A stretch of DNA of 20,277 nucleotides, taken from contig CALBWN010000007.1 in NCBI GenBank assembly GCA_937974295.1, positions 1-20,277 on the forward strand. Direction: 5' to 3'. This DNA comes from an uncultured Candidatus Saccharibacteria bacterium (GTDB lineage: Bacteria; Patescibacteriota; Saccharimonadia; Saccharimonadales; Saccharimonadaceae). A program made the translations under genes and the position numbers. The notes under the pieces are model-generated. The model saw nothing but the letters and a program-made list of their open reading frames with translations. It ran no database searches and was not told the origin of the DNA. Below, piece by piece: positions 13,242-19,082 of the stretch; position 1 is the stretch's first letter, and each line of letters opens with the position of its first letter.

Positions 13242-14195
13242 CTATTCAGTCGCCATACTACCAACGATCAAGCTCGCGCCAATTACATCATCAACACTCG
13301 AGCCTCGCGAGAGGTCGCTGATTGGCCGCGCAAAGCCTTGCAATATAGGGCCGTAGGCGTGGCCACCAGCCAGGTGCTCGGCGAGCTTGTAGGCAATGTT
13401 GCCGGAGTTGAGATCGGGGAAGACGAGGACGTTTGCCTGGCCAGCGACGGGGCTGGCGGGGGCTTTTTTGTAGCCAATGGCGGGGACAAGAGCGGCGTCA
13501 AGCTGGAGCTCACCATCGATGAGGAGCTCTGGCTGGTGGGCTTGTACCTCTGCGAGTGCGCGGCGAATTGTTTCGACACTTTGGCCGCCAGCACTGCCGA
13601 GCGTCGAGTAGGAAAGCAGCGCAACGCGGGGCTGCCAGCCAAGCCGGGTGGCACTCAAGGCGCTGGCCTCGGCAATGGCAGGTAGGCCAGCGGCATCTGG
13701 TGCAATGTTCATCCCACAGTCGGCAAAGATAAGCAGGCCATCCTCCCCACCAGCAAAGTGAGGCATATCCATCACAAAGAAACTCGATGCATAGCGCACC
13801 CCGGGCGCTAAGCCAACAACTTTCAGCGCAGCCCGCAGCACCTCAGTAGTGGGGTGGTCAATGCCGGCCACCATAGCATCACACGTGCCATCGTGGAGCA
13901 GCTGAGCGGCGTAGATGAGTGGGGTGAGGGGAGGTGTGTTGGTAGTATTTGCAGGTGGAGTATCGTGTTGGTGCGACACCGTCATAATTTCTATACCATC
14001 GAGTGAGACATCTGCATCGGCGGCAGCCTGCTTGATAGCAGTTGGGCTATCCGTAACAAGCACAGGCCGAGCGGCGTGCCAATCGGCCAGCTGGCGTACG
14101 GCGCTGAGGATAATGGGGTTGGTACCTTCTGGGTAGGCGATGCGCGGCGGGTGAGTGGCGAGCGCATCACGGAGGGTGAGTATACGCTGATTCAT
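13242..14195 (-). CDS. pta: Phosphate acetyltransferase
   Basis: A 317-residue phosphotransacetylase interconverting acetyl-CoA and acetyl phosphate, in acetate/ATP metabolism. It is of the short, catalytic-domain-only type. Recognisable blocks: RIAYPEGTNPIILSAVRQL (N-terminal), DAMVAGIDHPTTEVLRAAL, LLIFADCGMNIAPDA, ALLSYSTLGSAGG, VLVFPDLNSGNIAYKL, and the C-terminal SDLSRGSSVDDVIG with the conserved Ser-Arg of the active site. No acetate kinase gene is adjacent. The ATG is 6 nt after TATACT (14207 to 14202), which predicts a leaderless mRNA. Only 20 bp separate it from the divergent GNAT gene. A related butyryl transferase is the alternative but less likely. Confidence 0.92.
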   Translation of the reverse strand: MNQRILTLRDALATHPPRIAYPEGTNPIILSAVRQLADWHAARPVLVTDSPTAIKQAAADADVSLDGIEIMTVSHQHDTPPANTTNTPPLTPLIYAAQLLHDGTCDAMVAGIDHPTTEVLRAALKVVGLAPGVRYASSFFVMDMPHFAGGEDGLLIFADCGMNIAPDAAGLPAIAEASALSATRLGWQPRVALLSYSTLGSAGGQSVETIRRALAEVQAHQPELLIDGELQLDAALVPAIGYKKAPASPVAGQANVLVFPDLNSGNIAYKLAEHLAGGHAYGPILQGFARPISDLSRGSSVDDVIGASLIVGSMATE

Positions 14196-14201
14196 ACTTG
14201 T

Positions 14202-14209
14202 AGTATAAT
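14202..14209. promoter_or_regulatory. Symmetric bidirectional -10 (pta / GNAT)
   Basis: AGTATAAT gives TATAAT on the plus strand (14204-14209) and TATACT on the minus strand (14207-14202). Each hexamer is exactly 6 nt from its ATG (14216 and 14195). Both -35 regions would fall inside the opposite gene; neither resembles TTGACA. Confidence 0.7.
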
Positions 14210-14215
14210 CGATAT

Positions 14216-14698
14216 ATGGAAGAACTCATAATCGAACAGGCAACCGCCGTCAGCCAGGCTGATGTGGCGGCAATCGCAGCACTGGGCGATGTGCTGCACC
14301 AAGCCGGAACAACCGCGCCAACTACTCCAACCACCTCTGATGCAGCGGCGATGGACGCTTTGCGCCAGGCGCTAGAAGCAGTGATCGCTGCTGAGAATCA
14401 AACGCTGCTCCTGGCTCGTCTTGACGGCAAGGTGGTGGGCATGGCAACGCTTGCGCTGCTGGTGGGGCCAATCGCTGGGCGCAAGATCTACCTCGATGAT
14501 TTTGTGACTGACCCATCGGTGCAGGGCAAGGGGGTTGGCTCGCGGCTGTGGGATGCGATGCTGAATTGGGGTCAGCAGCATGGTGCGACCAAGCTCACCT
14601 TCACCTCCAACCCCAAGCGCCAAGCCGCCCATCGCTTTTATCTCCACAAGGGCGCAACGATCTATAACACGACGGTGTTTGAGAAGATGATTGAGTAG
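14216..14698 (+). CDS. GNAT family N-acetyltransferase
   Basis: A 160-residue acetyl-CoA-dependent acyltransferase with a GCN5 fold. The acetyl-CoA loop is VQGKGVGSRLWDAML (R/Q-x-x-G-x-G pattern). It is preceded by the KIYLDDFVTDPS strand and followed by the motif B region RQAAHRFYLHKGATIYNTTVF, typical of small GNATs that act on amines or protein N-termini. An Ala/Thr-rich insert near residues 30-50 is unusual. The substrate is unknown. It is divergent from pta, which also handles acetyl-CoA, through one shared promoter, but a functional link is only suggestive. No Shine-Dalgarno sequence is present: the ATG lies 6 nt after TATAAT and the message is predicted leaderless. Confidence 0.88.
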   Translation: MEELIIEQATAVSQADVAAIAALGDVLHQAGTTAPTTPTTSDAAAMDALRQALEAVIAAENQTLLLARLDGKVVGMATLALLVGPIAGRKIYLDDFVTDPSVQGKGVGSRLWDAMLNWGQQHGATKLTFTSNPKRQAAHRFYLHKGATIYNTTVFEKMIE

Positions 14699-14896
14699 CG
14701 TAGCGCAGGTTAAGCTGCCCACTTCTCTTCTCTCATATACCAACTATTCCCTATCTGGTAGTGCAGGGCCAACTGCTGATCACTGCTTATAATGTTCAAT
14801 CTATGATGGCAATTTCTGCAGCAGCTTAGAAGAGGATGTATGAGAGAGGGGTGTGAGATTATGTAATCGCCAAGACAGCCTTTGTTGTATGACTAA

Positions 14897-14902
14897 TATA
14901 AT
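14897..14902 (+). promoter_or_regulatory. -10 of the split orphan gene
   Basis: TATAAT in CTAATATAATGCACC, about 31 nt before ATG 14934. It supports transcription of the region 14934-15521 as one unit. Confidence 0.45.
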
Positions 14903-14933
14903 GCACCGCGTACTGCGACAGAAAGACAGCCAA

Positions 14934-15038
14934 ATGACACGAACTCGAGCTCAAGAAACATTTTGCGCACTGGAAGACACCCCGCGCGAACAAGTGACAG
15001 CAGCCGACCAAGTGGCGGCAGTGGCGCAGCTAAGTTAG
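14934..15038 (+). pseudogene. N-terminal fragment of a stop-split orphan gene
   Basis: This 34-codon ORF (MTRTRAQETFCALEDTP..., ending QVAAVAQLS) stops at TAG 15036-15038. It is in the same frame as the ORF at 15051-15521. Its end (ADQVAAVAQ) aligns with residues 39-47 of the protein at 18309 (AEQLTAVVQ). The distance from there to the next shared block differs by only two residues between the two loci. This suggests one original gene interrupted by an amber codon. An independent short upstream ORF is the alternative. Confidence 0.5.
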
Positions 15039-15050
15039 ATTGCCTTGCAT

Positions 15051-15521
15051 ATGATGACGAAATTTGCTGACCGGGTGGGCATACATGGTAGCCGAGTAGA
15101 TGAGACAACGCTAGCAGAAGGGGCTGATTCGCCTCTGTTTCCAGGCCAGAGTCGTGCCATCCTCAGGCTCATAGCGCTGTATGCCGATGGCTCGCGATTG
15201 CAGGCGGATATCGAGACGGCGACATTTTGGCGTGAGCCGCTACAGCCGAGCCTAAGCGACAATGCAATAGCTGCGACAACATACGAGGTAAGCCTGGTGA
15301 GTGGCCCGAAACAGCTGCGCTATCGCATTATTACAGAAGGCTATCGCCAGCGGGTGGTGCGCTCACTGATTGGCCCAGCATATAGTGGCCAGCCTGCTAC
15401 TCGCACGATTGGTGAGAGCCAACGGATCGGTCGAGGCGACCAAGTAGTGGGCGAAGCCGAAGTGCGGCAGCTGTGGCAGACCTTAAGTAGGGCAGAGCCG
15501 CTTGATGGTGAGCCGCAGTGA
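15051..15521 (+). CDS. Orphan protein, probable C-terminal part of a stop-split gene
   Basis: No family recognised. The ORF gives 156 residues from ATG 15051 (TTG 15045 and ATG 15054 are alternatives). None has a Shine-Dalgarno sequence or a near -10, which fits a fragment whose true start is at 14934. It is soluble and mixed alpha/beta in look, without a signal peptide or membrane helix. The segment LRLIALYADGSRL resembles LTLSARAALDDDGRV (residues 88-102) of the 257-residue protein at 18309, so the two may be diverged paralogues. It ends TGA and is followed by a bidirectional terminator 196 nt later. It may be a decayed gene, or be made by readthrough or internal initiation. Confidence 0.5.
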   Translation: MMTKFADRVGIHGSRVDETTLAEGADSPLFPGQSRAILRLIALYADGSRLQADIETATFWREPLQPSLSDNAIAATTYEVSLVSGPKQLRYRIITEGYRQRVVRSLIGPAYSGQPATRTIGESQRIGRGDQVVGEAEVRQLWQTLSRAEPLDGEPQ

Positions 15522-15717
15522 TTGAGCTTCAACCGCCCTTCTACCGCCTCAGGTAGGCAGAATTAAGAACTGGTTGCAAACTAGTATTTGTTTTGATGCT
15601 GGGTTGCTCTTGGGGGTATTGTCAGTCCTTAGCCTCAAGAGAAAGGAATGATAAAACCTGTGAAATTACCGAAGAGGACTTTGAGATTCAACTAAAGTCG
15701 ACGTTCTTCTGAAAAGT

Positions 15718-15744
15718 AAAAACCAGCCATGATAGCTGGTTTTT
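15718..15744. terminator. Bidirectional intrinsic terminator between convergent genes
   Basis: AAAAACCAGC (15718-15727) and GCTGGTTTTT (15735-15744) pair perfectly around a 7-nt loop. The A run on one side and the T run on the other serve both the plus-strand orphan gene and the minus-strand CAP gene. Confidence 0.88.
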
Positions 15745-15791
15745 CTCTGTTCTGAGCAGTGGTTCTCTCAGATATTCTTGCTTATCCTCTC

Positions 15792-16574
15792 CTAGCGGCA
15801 GAACTGCATGGCAATGTAATATTGATCGCCTTTTTGCGTCAGGCCAATGCCAGCTTTGTCGTAGTCGCCAGTAAACATGATCTTGTTGTGCGGTGGGGAA
15901 TTGATCCATACATCTGTGGCTTGTTGTTCATTGTATGAGATGGGCACGAGCTCGAGAATCTCACCACTGGTGCGGCAGGTGTAGAGTTGCTTCAGGCGGT
16001 CGAGGCCACCATCGTGGCTGAGCTTATTAATCTGCGCATTGTAGGCCGACTGAGCGCGTGAGCTGGTGTCGATCTGCCCAATGCGCTGCACAGCGCCGAG
16101 CGAACGGGCTGCTCTCTCCTTGTTGACCGTTGCAAAGACGCGGTCGACAAACTCTGGCGATGGTGCATTTGAGTTAGAATTTGACTTATTGTTCGATGGG
16201 TTGCTCTTTTGAGTATTGCTATTCGAGCGGATATTCGAGCCAGTTGAAGCGCCATTGGTGGCGGCTGGCTTTTGCTCTGCGGCTGGCGTTGGCGTTGGTG
16301 TCTCGCTGGGCTTCGAGGCTGGCTTGATAGCCTTGGGAGAAGCGTTGGACGCGATGATTATCTTGATAGCTTGGTTGCGCTGGGCGAGTGTCTGGGCGGA
16401 TGGCTGGTCGGACGGCGCCAACGCCTTGGCCATATGTCCACCGGTTGTTGCACTCGTTGCATTGTATGCAGGCGCTGACGAACCACTCTTTGGCTGGGCT
16501 GCTACGATGACGCCCGCGCCTGCGAAGACGATCATTGTACCAGCTATGCCATACACGAGTCTCTTCATACTCAT
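15792..16574 (-). CDS. Secreted or membrane-anchored CAP (SCP/PR1) domain protein
   Basis: A 260-residue exported protein. MSMKRLVYGIAGTMIVFAG is a signal peptide or N-terminal anchor (hydrophobic about residues 6-24). A long low-complexity linker rich in Ala/Pro/Thr, then Ser/Asn (TPTPTPAAEQKP, NSNTQKSNPSNNKSNSNS) leads to a C-terminal CAP domain of about 120 residues. The domain keeps the family marks NKERAARSLGAV, the histidine in LSHDGG, the glutamate in SGEILEL, WINSPPHNKIMF with the second histidine, and GIGLTQKGDQYYIAMQF. Bacterial CAP proteins are often surface proteins of unsettled function. In an epibiont this could act at the host-cell contact. The frame is open 55 codons further upstream, but the signal peptide and weak TATGCT (16592-16587) favour ATG 16574 or 16568. 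Confidence 0.85.
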   Translation of the reverse strand: MSMKRLVYGIAGTMIVFAGAGVIVAAQPKSGSSAPAYNATSATTGGHMAKALAPSDQPSAQTLAQRNQAIKIIIASNASPKAIKPASKPSETPTPTPAAEQKPAATNGASTGSNIRSNSNTQKSNPSNNKSNSNSNAPSPEFVDRVFATVNKERAARSLGAVQRIGQIDTSSRAQSAYNAQINKLSHDGGLDRLKQLYTCRTSGEILELVPISYNEQQATDVWINSPPHNKIMFTGDYDKAGIGLTQKGDQYYIAMQFCR

Positions 16575-16656
16575 ACTACCCAGCGTAGCATAGATATGAC
16601 AGGATGTGAAATAAGATTTGTGAAAAACCGGCCCGCAACAGAGGCAAAAATCGTGA

Positions 16657-16687
16657 GAAAAATAAGAAAAATAGCGCCAAAGCGCCA
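16657..16687 (-). terminator. Intrinsic terminator of the 99-residue membrane protein gene
   Basis: On the minus strand, TGGCGC, loop TTTG, GCGCTA (one G-U) is followed by TTTTTCTTATTTTTC. It lies between the small membrane gene and the CAP gene and separates their transcripts. Confidence 0.65.
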
Positions 16688-16712
16688 TATAATTACGTAT
16701 AAACAAGGTTAG

Positions 16713-16757
16713 CTCACCACTCACCGGAATGCAGTGCACTCGACGGTGAGTGGTGAG
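16713..16757 (-). repeat. Perfect 13-bp inverted repeat in a 3' untranslated region
   Basis: CTCACCACTCACC (16713-16725) and GGTGAGTGGTGAG (16745-16757) pair perfectly around a 19-nt loop that itself contains the palindrome AGTGCACT. It lies 28 nt after the small membrane gene stop and just before its U-tract terminator. Confidence 0.72.
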
Positions 16758-16784
16758 GGTGGACTCTTGTGTGCAATGATGAGA

Positions 16785-17084
16785 TTACATCACCTCTTTC
16801 TTCTTCTTGATTATTTGCGCTGCCAGTGCAAGGAAGACCGTTCCTGCACACAGCATCACAAAATACACATAGATGGTGTGGCTAGACACTTGGATATGTG
16901 CTATATCTCTAGTGACTGCATAGCCACAAATCGAGGTGAGAGCCACACCTGCCGCACACCATGGTATCGATACCCATGCAAGATATCGGTAATGGTAGTG
17001 AGTAATGCCAAGGACAAGGAAAAAGTGCCCTGTAGCCAGCATCCCGATCGAAATGACAGTACTCATGATTAAAGAAGACAGCAT
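16785..17084 (-). CDS. Small three-helix membrane protein, unknown function
   Basis: A 99-residue protein that I do not recognise. It begins MLSSLIMSTVISIGMLATG and has hydrophobic segments near residues 3-25, 34-56 and 68-92, ending in a positively charged KKKKEVM tail that should be cytoplasmic. ATG 17084 is chosen over the longer frame because GGGGAGA lies 4-6 nt upstream. The leader is about 50 nt and begins with an 8-bp hairpin. The promoter (17141-17169) is nearly the same, spacer included, as that of the other small membrane gene at 4937-5260. An inverted repeat and a U-tract terminator follow it. A toxin-like, holin-like or regulatory membrane peptide is conceivable but unsupported. 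Confidence 0.65.
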   Translation of the reverse strand: MLSSLIMSTVISIGMLATGHFFLVLGITHYHYRYLAWVSIPWCAAGVALTSICGYAVTRDIAHIQVSSHTIYVYFVMLCAGTVFLALAAQIIKKKKEVM

Positions 17085-17112
17085 GATGTCTCCCCTTCCT
17101 GAAAAGTCCGAA

Positions 17113-17134
17113 CCCTTTGCGGGATTGCAAAAGG
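17113..17134 (-). promoter_or_regulatory. 5'-end hairpin of the small membrane protein mRNA
   Basis: On the minus strand CCTTTTGC pairs with GCAAAGGG (one G-U) around loop AATCCC. The stem begins at the predicted transcription start (about 17134), a position that would protect the mRNA 5' end. Confidence 0.5.
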
Positions 17135-17140
17135 TTAATA

Positions 17141-17169
17141 TATATATCAATATATGAGCGGCCCGTCAA
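17141..17169 (-). promoter_or_regulatory. Consensus promoter of the small membrane protein gene at 16785
   Basis: On the minus strand: TTGACG, a 17-bp spacer ending in TGA (extended -10), then TATATA. Over about 35 positions it differs from the promoter at 5456-5484 at only about four. Confidence 0.75.
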
Positions 17170-17245
17170 GACGTGAGACTAGCCGCCTAATGGCAAAGTA
17201 GTAGAGAAAGTTGCTCAGAGATATACTGCAGCGCTATTAGTAGCG

Positions 17246-17251
17246 TATACT
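17246..17251 (+). promoter_or_regulatory. -10 of the deoxyribosyltransferase/TIR-like gene
   Basis: TATACT lies 8 nt before ATG 17260, so the transcript should have a leader of only 0-2 nt. No Shine-Dalgarno sequence is present. Confidence 0.5.
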
Positions 17252-17259
17252 ACTAATAT

Positions 17260-17703
17260 ATGAACTCCACGCCACCAGCCACCCCGCCTGCCGTTTTTTG
17301 CTCCTATGCCTTTACCGGTGAGGATGAGGCGGTGGTGCGGGCACGGATGCGCACAGTGGTGGCAGCGCTCGAGCAGGTGGGCTGCGCGGTGTATTGCAAT
17401 CTTTTCGATCCAGCCTGGCCTAGCTACCACACACCAGGTGAATTCGTCCGCCGTGCGCTGAGCGTGCTGCCCCAGTACGATATGGTGCTAGTAGTCCAAG
17501 CATCGCCGCGGCGCAGCGAGGGGATGCTTATGGAAGTGGGGGCGGCGCTGGCGCTGGGTAAGCCGATCGCCCTGGCGCAGCACCACAGCGTGGGCCAGCA
17601 GAGCTACCTCAGCGACCAGCTCATCGCCACCCAGACGGAGGTGTGGCACAGCGAGGCAGAGCTGCCAGCGGTGGTGCAGCGGCTGGTGAGCGATGATGGC
17701 TAG
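17260..17703 (+). CDS. Nucleoside 2-deoxyribosyltransferase/TIR-like fold protein
   Basis: A 147-residue protein with a Rossmann-like fold seen in nucleoside 2-deoxyribosyltransferases and related TIR/SLOG domains. After a Pro-rich start (MNSTPPATPPAV) it has FCSYAFTGEDEAVVRARM (first strand and helix), GCAVYCNLFDP, YDMVLVVQASP (D74) and SEGMLMEVGAALALGKPIALA. That last block resembles the D-G-T-x-x-E-x-G-x-A-x-A-x-G-K-P pattern holding the catalytic glutamate (here E92). The family either transfers deoxyribose between bases or, in TIR-like relatives, hydrolyses NAD or binds nucleotides; I cannot tell which applies. Its stop is 12 nt before the rplU -35, so it is a separate unit. Near-leaderless start. 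Confidence 0.65.
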   Translation: MNSTPPATPPAVFCSYAFTGEDEAVVRARMRTVVAALEQVGCAVYCNLFDPAWPSYHTPGEFVRRALSVLPQYDMVLVVQASPRRSEGMLMEVGAALALGKPIALAQHHSVGQQSYLSDQLIATQTEVWHSEAELPAVVQRLVSDDG

Positions 17704-17715
17704 AGCACACCAACT

Positions 17716-17744
17716 TTGACATCCGCCGCCGTCTCTGCTACAAT
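17716..17744 (+). promoter_or_regulatory. Strong rplU promoter
   Basis: TTGACA (17716-17721), a 17-bp spacer and TACAAT (17739-17744) preceded by TGC. This is the best consensus -35 in the window. A ~27-nt leader carries AAGGA (17768-17772), 5 nt before the ATG. Confidence 0.85.
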
Positions 17745-17777
17745 CAGTCGGAAGTATTAATAATTATAAGGAATCAG

Positions 17778-18083
17778 ATGAAAGCAGTCATTCAGCTTGG
17801 CGGCAAGCAGTATCTCGTCGCCGAAAAAGAGACCCTCCTGGTGGACCGCCTCCCGGACGGCACAAAAGCGCTCGAAGCCGATGCACTCCTGACCATCGAT
17901 GGCGAGACGACCACAGTTGGTACGCCGCACGTTGCAGGCGTCAAGGTCAAGGCCGAGGTCGTAGAAGCGCTCGTTAAGGGCGACAAAATCCGCGTCATTC
18001 GCTACAAAGCCAAGAAGCGCGTCCACAAAGAGCGTGGCCACCGCCAGCAATACAGCCGCATTATGATCACATCGATCAAATAA
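17778..18083 (+). CDS. rplU: 50S ribosomal protein L21
   Basis: A 101-residue L21 protein that binds 23S rRNA in the large subunit. MKAVIQLGGKQYLVAEKE carries the family GGKQY block. KGDKIRVIRYKAKKRVHKERGHRQQY is the conserved basic C-terminal segment, followed by SRIMITSI. Length and organisation are normal. It has a strong consensus promoter, a good Shine-Dalgarno sequence and its own terminator. rpmA (L27), which usually follows rplU, is not next to it: the following gene is an orphan ORF, so the rplU-rpmA unit is broken here. Confidence 0.95.
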   Translation: MKAVIQLGGKQYLVAEKETLLVDRLPDGTKALEADALLTIDGETTTVGTPHVAGVKVKAEVVEALVKGDKIRVIRYKAKKRVHKERGHRQQYSRIMITSIK

Positions 18084-18111
18084 TCACGGTGTATTGAGTA
18101 ATAGCAACAAG

Positions 18112-18138
18112 AAACCACCCAGCTGATGGGTGGTTTTT
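18112..18138 (+). terminator. Intrinsic terminator of rplU
   Basis: AAACCACCCA (18112-18121), loop GCTGA, TGGGTGGTTT (18127-18136), then T to 18138. The 10-bp stem is perfect. Confidence 0.92.
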
Positions 18139-18207
18139 GTTCCTAAAGCTGCGCGAACTGCTCGCCACGGCAGAGTATAGAAAGCGGTATTAGAATTATT
18201 CTGAATA

Positions 18208-18272
18208 TGGTATAAAATTGTTCATTTGCTTACCTCTGTTATTTGCCTTGGAGTATGCTTCTATAGTATGCT
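18208..18272 (+). promoter_or_regulatory. Candidate promoters of the orphan gene at 18309
   Basis: Two options are visible: TGG-TATAAA (18208-18216), an extended -10, and TATGCT (18267-18272) with TTGCCT 18 bp upstream. The gene start has AGAGGG about 7 nt before ATG 18309. Confidence 0.4.
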
Positions 18273-18308
18273 AAAAGGGACATATATCTAACAAACAGAG
18301 GGAATAAC

Positions 18309-19082
18309 ATGACATACAACATAGCACCCCGCGTGGGCGATACTTTGCGTCGCACGCCACATGCAGCCAATATTGATACTGCGCTTGCACCGCCAGGCCA
18401 GCACGAGCAGCCGGGCTTACTGGCTGAGCAGCTCACCGCAGTCGTCCAGGATACTATTACCACCCAGTACAGAAGTGCGCGCCGACGTGGTGCGGCTGGC
18501 CGGCGGTGCTACGACGGTGGTGAGGTGCGCAGTGTATACTTTGGCCATGAAACCGATAGTGGGCAGCGCCTCACCCTGAGTGCTCGGGCTGCCTTGGATG
18601 ATGATGGCCGGGTGCGCGACCCGCATATTGTCATCTACGAGGTGGATAAATATGGCGCGTATGCTGGCGCAGTGCGGTCGTATTATCTCGACACGCCTAG
18701 CCATAGCGATGCATCGCTGGCTGAGCCGCAGGTCTTTTGCTATGAGTATGATTATACCAAGCTAAATGATGCATTTGCACCAGTAAAGAAGGTGCAACCA
18801 ACAGAGGTAGATAGCCAAGAACTAGCCGATGTGTGCGATTTACTCCAACACGCGACAGTCCAATCACCAGACTATTATACCCATCAAGCGCTCGACAAAG
18901 GGAGTCGTATGCTGCGACCCGAGCGTTGGCCGCGAACAGCTGTGGATATGGTAGGGCAGATAGGTCAGCGTGCGCTGCAGCTGGCTGGGTCATGCTTAGC
19001 ACTGCTTAGCAAAGGCCAGCGCATACCCCTCGCTCCGCATATGAGTGAGCTGGTGCGCGGCGGCGCGAGCGATGATGTGTGA
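18309..19082 (+). CDS. Orphan soluble protein, unknown function
   Basis: A 257-residue protein with no family I recognise. There is no signal peptide or clear membrane helix. An Arg-rich stretch (RSARRRGAAGRRCYDG, about 55-70) precedes a beta-rich part (RLTLSARAALDDDGRV, PHIVIYEVDKYGAYAG) and an acidic/tyrosine-rich part (VFCYEYDYTKLNDAF); the end is helical. Residues 39-47 and 88-102 resemble two segments of the stop-split gene at 14934-15521 at nearly the same spacing, so the two loci may be paralogues. ATG 18309 has a good Shine-Dalgarno sequence. The last 29 codons overlap the 3' end of prmC on the other strand (18996-19082). It could be an epibiont-specific family, but that is a guess. 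Confidence 0.7.
   Translation: MTYNIAPRVGDTLRRTPHAANIDTALAPPGQHEQPGLLAEQLTAVVQDTITTQYRSARRRGAAGRRCYDGGEVRSVYFGHETDSGQRLTLSARAALDDDGRVRDPHIVIYEVDKYGAYAGAVRSYYLDTPSHSDASLAEPQVFCYEYDYTKLNDAFAPVKKVQPTEVDSQELADVCDLLQHATVQSPDYYTHQALDKGSRMLRPERWPRTAVDMVGQIGQRALQLAGSCLALLSKGQRIPLAPHMSELVRGGASDDV

Noticed and set aside
12848..13264. Several short minus-strand frames in the spacer downstream of pta
   Set aside because: They overlap each other in different frames within AT-rich DNA and cross the pta terminator; none has a start signal or recognisable sequence.
14788..14829. TATAAT followed by an 8-codon ORF (MMAISAAA)
   Set aside because: The -10-like hexamer is isolated and the ORF is too short to judge; the 9-nt gap does not match the 6-nt pattern.
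15648..15695. 15-codon ORF (MIKPVKLPKRTLRFN) before the bidirectional terminator
   Set aside because: The purine-rich site abuts the ATG too closely, there is no clear promoter, and length alone gives no support. A basic micropeptide cannot be excluded.
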